Source: RBG-16-34-14 sp963727535
GTDB taxonomy: Bacteria > Bacteroidota > Ignavibacteria > Ignavibacteriales > Ignavibacteriaceae
DNA: 64,000 bases
Reading direction: 5' to 3'
Assembly: GCA_963727535.1 (NCBI GenBank)
Contig: CAVSGR010000001.1
Span: 1,105,197-1,169,196, forward strand
How positions within the stretch are numbered: the first letter of the stretch is position 1; each line of letters opens with the position of its first letter. Shown here piece by piece: positions 21,463 through 30,480 of this stretch. Both the position numbers and the translations under genes were made by a program. The notes beneath the pieces are model-generated. The model was given only the letters and a program-made list of their open reading frames with translations, did no database searches and was not told the DNA's origin.

Positions 21463-22875
21463 ATGGAAGATTTTATAACAGCATTAGTTAGTTTATACAC
21501 TAAATTTATATCCGAAAAGTCAGGAAAGCAGAAAGAAGCCTCGCATCAGAGAAGTCTTCTTAGTTTTGCCATAGAGATCAAGGATCAAAAGTTTGAACAA
21601 AAAATAGATCAGCTTCTCAAGTCTTTTGAGACCTCATTATATTTTTGCTCACCCGAAGATAATTTTTCTTTCATAGCTGTCGATGAAGCTTACAGCATAA
21701 TTGAAAACGGCAACGGTAGATTTGCTGCAACCGACAAAAAAATAAAAGACATATCGGATAAGTTTATCAACAACTGGGGGGATATTAACCTTCCCCTGTT
21801 TACGGGAGCAATGAAATTTACTATCGAACATTCCGATGATAACTGGAAAGATTTTAATGATTCGTCATGGTTCGTTCCGGAAATAATCATTTGTAACCTG
21901 GATAAAAGACACTACTTGATTTATAATTTCTACAGTGAACAGGGATTTTCAAGAAACAAATTAATTGAGAAATTCAAATCTAAAGTTGAAAATGTTTTTG
22001 AAATACTTTCGGAGCCAACCAAAGTTTCCTTACCAAAAATAACTAATTCGACGGGGCAAACTCCTAAAGACAAGAAAAAGTGGAAGCTTCAGATTAATGA
22101 AGCTCTCGATGAAATAAATGAAGATCATATAAAAAAAATTGTTCTTGCAAGAAAAATAGAGCTGACACTTTCAGAAGAACTGAACATTACAAAAGCAATT
22201 GAAGAACTTAAAAAGGATTATCCAAATTGCCATTTGTTTGCTTATCATAAAGGTAAATCGACTTTCTTCGGAGCAACTCCGGAATTAATAACAAAACTTT
22301 CCGGTGGTAAAATTCACATAGATGCAATTGCCGGATCAATTGGTCGTGGTAAAACTGATCTGGAAGATTTGGAACTTGAAAAGATTCTCACGTCAAATAA
22401 AAAGGACCTCGAGGAGCACAGGTATGTGCTTGAACATTTTAAAAGTGTAATAGATAATTTTGGAGAGAACATTGCCCTGGATGAATTTCCTTCTGTTAAA
22501 AGATTAAAAAACATTCAACATCTTTTAACCACAATTGTAGGCGATTTGAAACCCGATACTAGTATAATGAATATTTTAAGAGAACTTCATCCAACGCCAG
22601 CGGTGTGCGGTTTTCCCAAAGATACAGCATTAAATCTTATAAAAAAGATTGAGAACCAGCGCAGAGGTTTATATTCAGGAATTATCGGCTGGTTCAATTT
22701 TAATAACGAAGGTGAATTTGCTGTCGCAATAAGATCGGCTGTTACTTATGGAAATAAATTAGTAGCTTATGCCGGTAGCGGAATTGTGGAAGGCTCAGAG
22801 CCCGAATCTGAATTTGAAGAAACTGAAATGAAGTTAAAACCAATTTTATCCCTGTTTGATGAAAAAAAAGATTAA
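21463..22875 (+). CDS. menF: Isochorismate synthase MenF
   Basis: The protein has about 470 residues and converts chorismate to isochorismate, the first committed step of menaquinone synthesis. The chorismate-binding core is clear in the C-terminal half: KKIVLARKIELTL, FGATPELITKLSG, AIAGSIGRGKT, EEHRYVLEHF, LHPTPAVCGFPK, YSGIIGWF and YAGSGIVEGSEPESEFEE, the last with metal-binding Glu residues. The ATG at 21463 is preferred to the TTG three bases earlier. The menD start overlaps its end, so the two are translated together. Confidence 0.95.
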   Translation: MEDFITALVSLYTKFISEKSGKQKEASHQRSLLSFAIEIKDQKFEQKIDQLLKSFETSLYFCSPEDNFSFIAVDEAYSIIENGNGRFAATDKKIKDISDKFINNWGDINLPLFTGAMKFTIEHSDDNWKDFNDSSWFVPEIIICNLDKRHYLIYNFYSEQGFSRNKLIEKFKSKVENVFEILSEPTKVSLPKITNSTGQTPKDKKKWKLQINEALDEINEDHIKKIVLARKIELTLSEELNITKAIEELKKDYPNCHLFAYHKGKSTFFGATPELITKLSGGKIHIDAIAGSIGRGKTDLEDLELEKILTSNKKDLEEHRYVLEHFKSVIDNFGENIALDEFPSVKRLKNIQHLLTTIVGDLKPDTSIMNILRELHPTPAVCGFPKDTALNLIKKIENQRRGLYSGIIGWFNFNNEGEFAVAIRSAVTYGNKLVAYAGSGIVEGSEPESEFEETEMKLKPILSLFDEKKD

Positions 22876-24634
22876 CCGAAATTATTTTTGGGCGGAAACT
22901 TTCATCAAAGAGTTAAGTTCGATTGGTGTAAAATATGCGTGCATATCTCCCGGTTCCCGCAACACACCTTTAACCCTCGCGATTGCAAATAAAAAAGAAA
23001 TAAAATCTTTTGTTCATATTGATGAAAGAAGTTCAGCATTTTTTGCTCTTGGAATTGCCAAAGCTACCAACACTCCCGTCATTCTTTTATGTACTTCAGG
23101 AACTGCAACTGCAGAACTTTATCCTGCAATAATTGAAGCTTACCAGCAAAGAGTTCCGTTAATTGTTTGCACTGCCGATAGACCTCCCGAACTCCTTAAT
23201 ACGGGAGCAAATCAAACTATCAATCAAAGCAATCTTTATAAAAATCATATAAGATGGTTTTTTGATACCGGATTGCCGGAACCGATTCCGAGAAGAATCA
23301 GGCATATAAAAGCAATTGCTAAAAGAGCAGTATATGAAAGTATGGTTCGATCGAAAGGTCCGGTGCATTTAAACTTTCCTTTCAGAAAACCTTTCGAGCC
23401 TGATATTATAACCGATGAAGTTGACGCCGAAGTAATTAAAACTGCTGAGCTTGTTTTGCCGGACAAAAAAGATTTGTTTAAAGAAAACGGGAAAAATATT
23501 GTTTCAGAAAAATGGTTTAAGGAAGCTGCAGAATATCTTTCTAAATTCAAAAAAGGATTGATAATAGCAGGGCCTGAAAATTACAATGAAACATTTCATT
23601 TTAACTGTGGAAAACTTGCATCGCTACTTGGATATCCGATACTTGCAGATGGAGCTTCACAATTACGGTTTGGAAATCATAATAAAGAAAATATACTTTT
23701 CAGCTTCGAAGGTTTTCTTAGATCTGATTCTTTCGCCCAAAAATATAAACCGGAAATAATTCTGCAGTTCGGAAGGACAGTTACATCCAAAGCTTTAGGA
23801 ACTTTTTTTGAGAAATGTACTGCAGTTAGGTTTATGATTAATGAATACGGTGATTGGTTCGATCCGGCAAACAGGGCAAATGCTTCTTTTGCTTGCAAAC
23901 CATATCTATTCTGCGAAAAAATGATTGAATATTTTCAATCCAAAAAAATAAACAGAAGTTCTGGTAAATGGCTTAAAGAAATAAAAGAACTCGACGAAAA
24001 ATCTTTAGAGGCAAAAGACAAAGTTATACGTAATTCAAAATTCCCGAATGAATGTGCAATAATTGAAGAACTTGTAAATGTAATGCCGAATAAATCTCAG
24101 TTGATGATTTCCAATAGCATGCCGGTCAGGGATTTAGATTACTTTGCTCCTATCTCAAAAAAAGATATAATCATCTTCATTAACCGCGGGGCGAGCGGGA
24201 TTGACGGAATAACTTCAACCGCTCTTGGACTTGCTGCCTTAGAAAAAAAGCCAACTGTCTTGTTAACTGGAGATTCAGCTTTTTATTACGATCTTAACTC
24301 ACTGCTCGCTGCAAAAAAATATAAAATTTCTTTAATTGTTATTTTGATAAACAATAATGGCGGAGGAATTTTTGAGGTCCTGCCTATCTCGAAATATGGA
24401 AAAGTTTTTAACGACTATTTTGTTGCTCCTCATAATCTTGACTTCTCACCTTTTGTAAAAGCTTTCGGAGGAAATTATTCTCTTGTTAAAAACAGGGAAA
24501 ATTTTAAAATTGAATTTCGGAAAGCATTAACAAGAAAAAACTTTTCGGTATTAGAAATAAAAACAAAAGCTGCCGACTCGCTTAAAATAAGACAAGCTTA
24601 TTGGAAAGAAGCGAATGCTAATCTTCAAGGTTAG
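22859..24634 (+). CDS. menD: SEPHCHC synthase MenD
   Basis: The protein has about 591 residues. It is a thiamine-diphosphate enzyme that joins 2-oxoglutarate to isochorismate. Visible hallmarks are SPGSRNTPLTLAIA near the N-terminus, the catalytic-Glu region VHIDERSSAFFALG, LLCTSGTAT, and ThDP-binding LTGDSAFYYDLNSLL with the downstream NNNGGGIFEVLP. Length is normal for the family. The ATG overlaps the last 17 bases of menF. menH follows 41 bases after the stop. Confidence 0.96.
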   Translation: MKKKINRNYFWAETFIKELSSIGVKYACISPGSRNTPLTLAIANKKEIKSFVHIDERSSAFFALGIAKATNTPVILLCTSGTATAELYPAIIEAYQQRVPLIVCTADRPPELLNTGANQTINQSNLYKNHIRWFFDTGLPEPIPRRIRHIKAIAKRAVYESMVRSKGPVHLNFPFRKPFEPDIITDEVDAEVIKTAELVLPDKKDLFKENGKNIVSEKWFKEAAEYLSKFKKGLIIAGPENYNETFHFNCGKLASLLGYPILADGASQLRFGNHNKENILFSFEGFLRSDSFAQKYKPEIILQFGRTVTSKALGTFFEKCTAVRFMINEYGDWFDPANRANASFACKPYLFCEKMIEYFQSKKINRSSGKWLKEIKELDEKSLEAKDKVIRNSKFPNECAIIEELVNVMPNKSQLMISNSMPVRDLDYFAPISKKDIIIFINRGASGIDGITSTALGLAALEKKPTVLLTGDSAFYYDLNSLLAAKKYKISLIVILINNNGGGIFEVLPISKYGKVFNDYFVAPHNLDFSPFVKAFGGNYSLVKNRENFKIEFRKALTRKNFSVLEIKTKAADSLKIRQAYWKEANANLQG

Positions 24635-24675
24635 CATAGAGTTAGCGGCATCTTAACTTTGAAGGTTGACAAACC

Positions 24676-25506
24676 ATGATTTTCGAACTTGCAGGATTAA
24701 AATTAAATGTAGAATTTTTTCATTCAGCTGAGAATGATAAACCTCCGCTTCTGTTCCTACACGGGTTTACAGGTTCATCAGAAGACTGGAAACCGATTAC
24801 AGCTAAAATCGATAAAAGTTTCCCAACAATTGGAATTGATATTATAGGTCACGGTGAAAGTGATTCTCCGGAAAATGAAGAGCTTTACACTGCGGAGGCA
24901 ATTGCAAACCAGTTAAACAGTATTATTGAGCTTATTACAAAAGGGAAAGTTATTCTTGTAGGGTATTCAATGGGCGGAAGAGCAGCCCTAAATTTTACAG
25001 TTAAGTATCCTGAAAAAGTTTCCGCGCTTATTCTTGAAAGCACCACACCAGGTATAAAAGATAACAAGCTTCGTAAAGAAAGAATTAAAAATGATAATGA
25101 TATAATTCAATTTATACGAACACACTCGATCAGAGAGTTTATAGATTACTGGACTGGCAAAGAAATATTCAATACTCAAAAAAGATTTTCCGAAGAAAAA
25201 AGAAATCGTATTAAAGAATTGAAATTAAAAAATAATCCGGTTGGTTTGGCTAATTCCCTGCTTGGATTCGGAACTGGAAAAATGTTCCCGTTGTTTGAAC
25301 AACTAAAAGAGATTAAATGTAAAACTCTACTTATCACGGGTGAACTCGATACGAAATTCACAAACATTAATATGGAAATTGTTAACTTACTTCCAGACGC
25401 GGAACATAAGATTATAAAAAATGCAGGTCACAATATCCATCTCGAAGAACCGGAGAGGTTTATTAATGAAGCAAATCAGTTTCTTAGCTCACTAACTAAT
25501 CTCTGA
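24676..25506 (+). CDS. menH: MenH-like alpha/beta hydrolase (SHCHC synthase)
   Basis: The protein has 276 residues with an alpha/beta-hydrolase fold. The nucleophile elbow is GYSMGGRAALNF; the acid is in ITGELDTKF and the His in NAGHNIHLEEPERF. LLFLHGFTGSSEDW marks the oxyanion region. MenH removes pyruvate from SEPHCHC to give SHCHC. Position after menF-menD supports this over a generic hydrolase. It is the last gene of this men group; the rest of the pathway lies at 53.8-58.6 kb. Confidence 0.88.
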   Translation: MIFELAGLKLNVEFFHSAENDKPPLLFLHGFTGSSEDWKPITAKIDKSFPTIGIDIIGHGESDSPENEELYTAEAIANQLNSIIELITKGKVILVGYSMGGRAALNFTVKYPEKVSALILESTTPGIKDNKLRKERIKNDNDIIQFIRTHSIREFIDYWTGKEIFNTQKRFSEEKRNRIKELKLKNNPVGLANSLLGFGTGKMFPLFEQLKEIKCKTLLITGELDTKFTNINMEIVNLLPDAEHKIIKNAGHNIHLEEPERFINEANQFLSSLTNL

Positions 25507-25682
25507 AATTTTCAAAATTCCTATTCTTATTTCGTAACATTCTTAAGATTTTAACCAGTAAAGAAAATTCCAAACCCAGCGTAATATGTTGCATTTTTTG
25601 ATTAACAACACAATATTAATATTTTTTGAACCGATATAATAGTTATATTAATGATTCAAATTTATGCTAAATAAACATTAAA

Positions 25683-27368
25683 ATGAGTGTAGAACTACAT
25701 TTCAATAATCAAAAGCATTCTGTTAAAGCCGGATCCCTGTTGCATGAATATGCTGAATCATTTGGAATTCATGTACCTACCTCCTGCAACAGGCAGGGCA
25801 AATGCAAGGAATGTTTGGTCGAAGTTACAGAAGGAATGGAATGCCTATCTGAACCTGTTGCTAAAGAAGCTCATTTAAGATCATCAGTTGTTTCGGGAAA
25901 GAACAATTTCAGACTTTCGTGTAGAACAAGAATCATTGCCGAATCAGGTGTAATAAGATGTAACACAATGCACCGCGGCGAAATGCGAATTGAAACAAAA
26001 GCTCTCGAACTTCCGGTTCATAATCAAAATATAAAACCAGATCCCACTGTAACAAGAGATGGCAACCGAGTTTTATTGGATGTAATTGAGATTGACCAAA
26101 CTGATGAACCAATTCATGGACTTGCACTTGATCTTGGAACTACCACAGTTGTTCTTCGTCTGTTAAATCTTGAAACGGGTGAAATAGTTGCAACAAATTC
26201 ATTCGAAAATCCGCAAAGATTCGGCGGTTCCGAAGTTATGTCACGCATTCATTACGATACTGTAAACAAAGGCAAACTACTTCAAAGAACTCTTGCAGGA
26301 TATTTAACTCATGCAATTGAAGATTTTCCTGTTGATCCCAAAAGCATTTATGAAATGGTTATCGCCGGCAATTCTACGATGCGTGATCTTTTCTTTCGGC
26401 TTAATGTTTATTCGATCGGACAGAATCCTTATCAATCAATAACTGAAATTGAAAAGACTGAGGGAAAAAGAATAACAACAAGCCTGGCAGAATCTCCTAA
26501 AAGATTGCTGCTCCCTATAAATCCCAAAGCAAGAGTTTATGGAATGCCAATAATAAGTGGACACGTTGGAGCTGATGCCGCCGCTTGTATGCTTGCAATT
26601 GATATCGCCAATGAAGATCGCCTTGTTGCAATAATGGATATCGGAACAAACACAGAATTAATTCTCGGCAATAAAAATAAAATACTTGCAGCTTCCTGTC
26701 CTGCCGGACCCGCATTTGAAGGTGGAAACATAACTTTTGGAATGCCGGGTTTGCCGGGCGCAATAGAAAAAGTAAAAATTAATCCTGATGGTTCATTTTC
26801 ATTAAAAGTTATTGGAGAAACTTTGCCAGAAGGAATTTGCGGTTCGGGTTTAATCGATCTACTTAGCGAATTGCTGAAGAATGAAAAGATGAATTATTTA
26901 GGACGCTTCTCTCAAAATGAAGAAAGATCGATAGTTTATTCAAATAATGATTACGAAATTTTTCTTTCTGAAAAAGATGTAAATGAACTTGCGCAGGCAA
27001 AAGGAGCGAATGTCGCAGGACTTCATACTGTTTTCAATAAGTATGGAATTAACTTCGATGATGTCGATATTTTTTATCTCGCAGGCGGGTTCGGACGACA
27101 TCTAGATATAGAATCTGCAAAAAGAATTGGTCTTATACCAAACATCGATAGTTCAAAAATAGTTCAGGTTGGAAATGCTGCAATTGAAGGCGCCAGCATT
27201 GCATTGTTATCAAAAACAAAACGAACTGAACTTGAAAAATTAGTTGAAAAAGTTGGACACTGCCGGCTTGAAACTGATCCTTCATTCTTCGATTATTTTG
27301 TTGAAGGTTGCCAGTTTAATCCTGTTGAAACTTTACACGATAAAATCAAAATAGATTCTCAAACTTGA
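25683..27368 (+). CDS. RACo-like corrinoid reductive activator (2Fe-2S ferredoxin plus ASKHA domain)
   Basis: The protein has 561 residues. The N-terminal 2Fe-2S domain has the cysteine pattern C35-x5-C41-x2-C44 and C80. The large C-terminal part has an ASKHA/actin-like ATPase fold: GLALDLGTTTVVLRLLN, MDIGTNTELILGN and FYLAGGFGRHLDIESA. RACo proteins use ATP to reduce the inactive Co(II) state of corrinoid proteins so that the cobalt can take up a methyl group again. It heads a seven-gene methyl-transfer cluster, and its stop overlaps the next gene's possible TTG start as TTGA. No cobalamin or SAM riboswitch is recognisable in the 176 bases upstream. Confidence 0.92.
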   Translation: MSVELHFNNQKHSVKAGSLLHEYAESFGIHVPTSCNRQGKCKECLVEVTEGMECLSEPVAKEAHLRSSVVSGKNNFRLSCRTRIIAESGVIRCNTMHRGEMRIETKALELPVHNQNIKPDPTVTRDGNRVLLDVIEIDQTDEPIHGLALDLGTTTVVLRLLNLETGEIVATNSFENPQRFGGSEVMSRIHYDTVNKGKLLQRTLAGYLTHAIEDFPVDPKSIYEMVIAGNSTMRDLFFRLNVYSIGQNPYQSITEIEKTEGKRITTSLAESPKRLLLPINPKARVYGMPIISGHVGADAAACMLAIDIANEDRLVAIMDIGTNTELILGNKNKILAASCPAGPAFEGGNITFGMPGLPGAIEKVKINPDGSFSLKVIGETLPEGICGSGLIDLLSELLKNEKMNYLGRFSQNEERSIVYSNNDYEIFLSEKDVNELAQAKGANVAGLHTVFNKYGINFDDVDIFYLAGGFGRHLDIESAKRIGLIPNIDSSKIVQVGNAAIEGASIALLSKTKRTELEKLVEKVGHCRLETDPSFFDYFVEGCQFNPVETLHDKIKIDSQT

Positions 27369-27373
27369 TTAAT

Positions 27374-28666
27374 ATGAATGAATTCATCAACATAAAACCT
27401 GATATTAATGTTAGAGAATCCGAATACAAACGACTGTTGGGTTATCCTTCTGATTATGAGCTTGAAGACAGAGCCCGTGAACTGGCTGATTGGGCAAGAG
27501 AATGGTACAACGAAAATGGAAAGCCGTGGATTTATGCTATTCAAATTGACAAACTCAGCACTTCAAATGAAAATCTTATTATTGGCGATATAGAATTATC
27601 ATCAAAGAGACTTCGTAATCAATTTGCTGAAGCAGAAACAGACAGCGCAATGCTTACAGTGGTAAGTGCTGGAAAAGAATGCGAAGAGAAAGCTCATCAA
27701 CTATGGCTTGAAGGAAAACCTGATGAATATTTTTTCCTTGAAATTTATGGTTCTGCAGTTGTTGAGCATTTGGTTATGACAGCAGGTTTCCGTTTTTGCG
27801 ATTGGGCTGAGAAAAATAATATGATGGTTTTACCTCACTACAGTCCCGGTTATCCCGGCTGGAAAGTTGGGGACCAGGAAAAGATTTTACAATTAATTGA
27901 GCAGAATAAAACTCACGATTTACCAGGAGAAATTCATTTATTGGAATCCGGCATGCTCCGACCAAAGAAATCAATGCTTGCTCTTTTCGGGATTACAAAG
28001 AATATAAGCAAAGTAAGAAATCTTAAAGAATTAATTCCTTGTGAAAGTTGTTCATTAGCAAACTGCCAGTACAGAAGAGTTCCATATAAAAATCCTCGAA
28101 GACAAATTGAAGATATTCGTAAATTACAATCCGGCAATAATGAATCTTTAAATGGAAATGAAAAGATTGAGTCTGTTCTTACTCAAAATGCAAAATATTC
28201 GGTTAGTCAAAAGGCTCTTCGAAAATGGTCGGATGAAAGATTGCAATTAAATTTTATGAATGATAATTCTATTGAAGCAAAGTTCAGGTATGAAGGAACA
28301 ACCTGCTCAAATATGGGAAGAAAACTTGAATTCGATTATAGAATTAAATTAAGTTCTCAGGATGAAGGGTATAAAATTACCGGTCTGGATTGTAATCCTT
28401 CAAACAGTGATGATGGATATAAATATATGTGCGAGTACATTAAAAATCCTGAAGAGTTGATGAACCATATTGGAAACGAAAAACCGTTATTCGGCAAATC
28501 TTTAAATGATATTTTGAACTGGGAACGGCAGTTTAGCCCTGATGGCTGCTTCTGTAATCCCGAAAGCAGAAATCATAAATGGGGTTTGGCTTTTGAGGTA
28601 CTTCATTTTACTTTGGCGAATCGTCACCCTGAACTTGTTTCAGGGTCTTATGATAAAAGGAAATGA
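27374..28666 (+). CDS. MetH-activation-domain-like protein with extra Cys-rich region
   Basis: The protein has about 430 residues from the ATG at 27374; a TTG at 27365 would overlap the RACo stop. Residues about 60-210 resemble the AdoMet-binding reactivation domain of B12-dependent methionine synthase, with YSPGYPGW matching the family's RxxPGYP region and the helix VEHLVMTAGFRFCDWA. It lacks the Hcy, folate and cobalamin domains. A Cys cluster follows (PCESCSLANCQY, about 215-225) and a C-terminal domain of about 170 residues with more Cys (GLDCNPSN, YMCEYIKNP, GCFCNPES). The Cys cluster could bind an iron-sulfur cluster, which is inference. The last residues (HPELVSGSYDKRK) come from a REP palindrome at 28627-28645. 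Confidence 0.78.
   Translation: MNEFINIKPDINVRESEYKRLLGYPSDYELEDRARELADWAREWYNENGKPWIYAIQIDKLSTSNENLIIGDIELSSKRLRNQFAEAETDSAMLTVVSAGKECEEKAHQLWLEGKPDEYFFLEIYGSAVVEHLVMTAGFRFCDWAEKNNMMVLPHYSPGYPGWKVGDQEKILQLIEQNKTHDLPGEIHLLESGMLRPKKSMLALFGITKNISKVRNLKELIPCESCSLANCQYRRVPYKNPRRQIEDIRKLQSGNNESLNGNEKIESVLTQNAKYSVSQKALRKWSDERLQLNFMNDNSIEAKFRYEGTTCSNMGRKLEFDYRIKLSSQDEGYKITGLDCNPSNSDDGYKYMCEYIKNPEELMNHIGNEKPLFGKSLNDILNWERQFSPDGCFCNPESRNHKWGLAFEVLHFTLANRHPELVSGSYDKRK
28627..28645. repeat. REP-like palindrome (CCCTGAACTTGTTTCAGGG), translated at a gene end
   Basis: This is an imperfect palindrome that lies inside the last codons of the MetH-activation-like gene. Related elements occur at 28863, 29252, 30391 and 30428 within the same cluster. 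Confidence 0.75.
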
Positions 28667-28884
28667 ATAATTATTATGGTTACATTTTAACCAATGATTC
28701 AAGAACACTTTATATAGAAGTTACGAATAACCTATTAAGAAGAATTTATTAACACAAGCATAAATTTATTGAAGAATTGGCATAGACAATGGGAAATAAA
28801 TTCGATTGAATCAATAAACGAAGAATGGAAAGATTTGTTTTGGGAATGGCTAAATTCGGAAGATGCTGAAACGAGTTCAGCATG
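28663..28884 (+). pseudogene. Remnant of a GIY-YIG endonuclease (UPF0213-like)
   Basis: An ATG at 28663 opens NNYYGYILTNDSRTLYIE and VTNNLLRRIY, the GIY-YIG start pattern, then hits a stop in place of the expected Glu before HKHKFIEELA. After a shift, RQWEINSIESINEEWKDLF and WEWL match the family C-terminus (usually near ESxNPEWKDL). The central part, about 30-40 residues, is missing. This is a decayed copy inside the methyl-transfer cluster, and its tail runs into a REP palindrome. GIY-YIG proteins of this kind are common small nucleases of uncertain role. Confidence 0.65.
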
Positions 28885-28913
28885 ATATTACTAAAAAAAT
28901 TGGAGAACAAACT

Positions 28914-29240
28914 GTGATAAAACTCTGCGATATAAATCAGCAGGCAAAAGAAAAACTGCCACCTGCTTTTATGGAAAAATCAGGGATTGGCACACACTAT
29001 ACAGACGCTTTCATCAAACCGATGAATAAAACTCTTGAAGATGGGACACGAATATCGTGCAAACGTAAAGGTCTAAAACTTACATTAGTTGCAGGGACTA
29101 AAAAAGGTGAAGGTTTAATGAGAAGGCTCGATGTAAGCAAAGATCCGGTAGTAATGCTTAAGGCAGCATTAGAGGAAGCAGCTAAAGCAGCAGGAATAGG
29201 ATTAGACATTACAGATAGTGAAATTTTAATTGAACCATAG
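28914..29240 (+). CDS. Small conserved-looking protein of the corrinoid cluster, unknown
   Basis: The protein has about 108 residues. The frame extends upstream to an ATG at 28863, but that start lies in a REP palindrome (MLKRVQHD is a repeat translation). The GTG at 28914 has a GGAG site at 28902-28905 at good spacing, so I prefer it. The sequence has an Ala/Lys-rich helix near the C-terminus (MLKAALEEAAKAAGIG) and no recognisable domain. It lies between the MetH-activation-like and UroD-like genes and so probably takes part in corrinoid methyl transfer. Function unknown. Confidence 0.65.
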   Translation: MIKLCDINQQAKEKLPPAFMEKSGIGTHYTDAFIKPMNKTLEDGTRISCKRKGLKLTLVAGTKKGEGLMRRLDVSKDPVVMLKAALEEAAKAAGIGLDITDSEILIEP

Positions 29241-29251
29241 TTGATCTGCCA

Positions 29252-29273
29252 TGCTGAATTTTATTTCAGCATC
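29252..29273. repeat. REP-like palindrome before the UroD-like gene
   Basis: ATGCTGAATT and AATTTCAGCAT-type arms form an imperfect inverted repeat, followed by a second partly palindromic piece ending in GGAATGAC. It fills part of the 97-base gap. Confidence 0.6.
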
Positions 29274-29337
29274 TGCTGAAGATTCCGAAACAAGTTAGGA
29301 ATGACTGACTAAATAATTTTTTTAAAGAGGAAAAAAT

Positions 29338-30384
29338 ATGCGACCTGAACAATGGGAAACATTTAAAAAAGCTGCGAGAATGGAAAAGCTAGATAAAATT
29401 CCAATGGCTTTGATTATAGACAGCCCGTGGATACCCGGCTATCTCGGAATAAAGCATATGGATTATTATCTCGACCCTGAGTTGTGGTTTCAATCCAATC
29501 TGAAAATTCACCAGGAATATCCCGATGTAATTTTTATCCCTTCCTGGTGGATGGAATATGGAATGGCTGCTGAACCTTCTGCACTTGGTACAAAAATTAA
29601 ATTCTGGCAGGATAATACTCCGAGTGAATATCACACTCTTTACCATCTTGAAGACATTGATAATTTTCCTGAGTATGAAGTCGAGTTTGATGCTTTTATG
29701 GCAATGACATTACACAGAATAAAAATGCAGAAGCAGAGAATTTTAGATAACGGTTACATTCTGCCGATTGCAACTTCACGCGGTCCCCTTTGCACAGCAG
29801 GATTTGTAAGAGGTACAACTGAATTTATGATCGACCTTGTTGAAAGCCCTGAATACTCTCATAAATTAATTAATCTTTGTACAAATCTTATTATTGACTG
29901 GTTGAAAGCCCAGGCAAAAGCTTTGGGAGATACAGTAGAAGGCATTTTTATTTTAGATGATATTGTGGGATTCATTAATGAAGAACATTATGAAGAATTT
30001 GCTCATCCATATTTGAAAAAGATCTGTGACGCATTTCCAAAAGACTGGGTAAAGATTTATCATAATGATGCCGACATAAATGCATGCCTGGAACATCTTC
30101 CCGATTGTGGTTTTAATGTTCTTAACTGGGGCAAGCAGACAAATATTGAAGAAGTTAAAAGCCGTGTTGGTAACAGGATATGTCTAATGGGAAATGTTAA
30201 CCCGCTTGAAATTGGTGTTCGCGGAACTCCCGAAGAAGTATTTGATGCTACAATTGATGTCCTTGAAAAAAGCGGCGGCGAAGGAATCATACTTTCAGTT
30301 GGTGGTGGTACAAGTCCCGGAATGCCGCGTGAAAATATTTTAGCAATGCAAAAAGCTTTAAATGAATATAATGCTAAACGTTAA
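29338..30384 (+). CDS. UroD-family (MtaA/CmuA/MtvB-like) corrinoid methyltransferase
   Basis: The protein has 348 residues. The uroporphyrinogen-decarboxylase barrel is recognisable from TSRGPLCTAGFVRGTTEF, ILDDIVGFINEEHYEEF, PYLKKICDAF, VKIYHNDAD, and NRICLMGNVNPLEIGVRG. Members without heme function move methyl groups to or from a corrinoid protein. The His-x-Cys and late Cys zinc ligands of thiol-activating members (MtaA) are replaced: HNDAD after IY, and SVGGGTSPGMP near the end. This suggests it demethylates a donor and loads the corrinoid, rather than methylating a thiol. The donor cannot be told from sequence. AGAGG lies just before the ATG. The corrinoid protein gene follows. Confidence 0.85.
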   Translation: MRPEQWETFKKAARMEKLDKIPMALIIDSPWIPGYLGIKHMDYYLDPELWFQSNLKIHQEYPDVIFIPSWWMEYGMAAEPSALGTKIKFWQDNTPSEYHTLYHLEDIDNFPEYEVEFDAFMAMTLHRIKMQKQRILDNGYILPIATSRGPLCTAGFVRGTTEFMIDLVESPEYSHKLINLCTNLIIDWLKAQAKALGDTVEGIFILDDIVGFINEEHYEEFAHPYLKKICDAFPKDWVKIYHNDADINACLEHLPDCGFNVLNWGKQTNIEEVKSRVGNRICLMGNVNPLEIGVRGTPEEVFDATIDVLEKSGGEGIILSVGGGTSPGMPRENILAMQKALNEYNAKR

Positions 30385-30390
30385 AAGTCA

Positions 30391-30446
30391 TCCTGAACTT
30401 GTTTCAGGATCTTTATTATTCTTTAGATTCTGAAATAAATTCAGAA
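30391..30446. repeat. Two REP-like palindromes between UroD-like and corrinoid genes
   Basis: TCCTGAACTTGTTTCAGGA at 30391-30409 and TTCTGAAATAAATTCAGAA at 30428-30446 lie back to back in the 96-base gap. They are from the same family as 28627. Confidence 0.7.
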
Positions 30447-30480
30447 CGACATAATAATTACAATAACAGAGGAATAACTC

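Noticed and set aside
25507..25682. Cobalamin or SAM riboswitch before the corrinoid cluster
   Set aside because: The gap is short and shows no B12-box or SAM-type pairing that I can recognise; a covariance search would be decisive.
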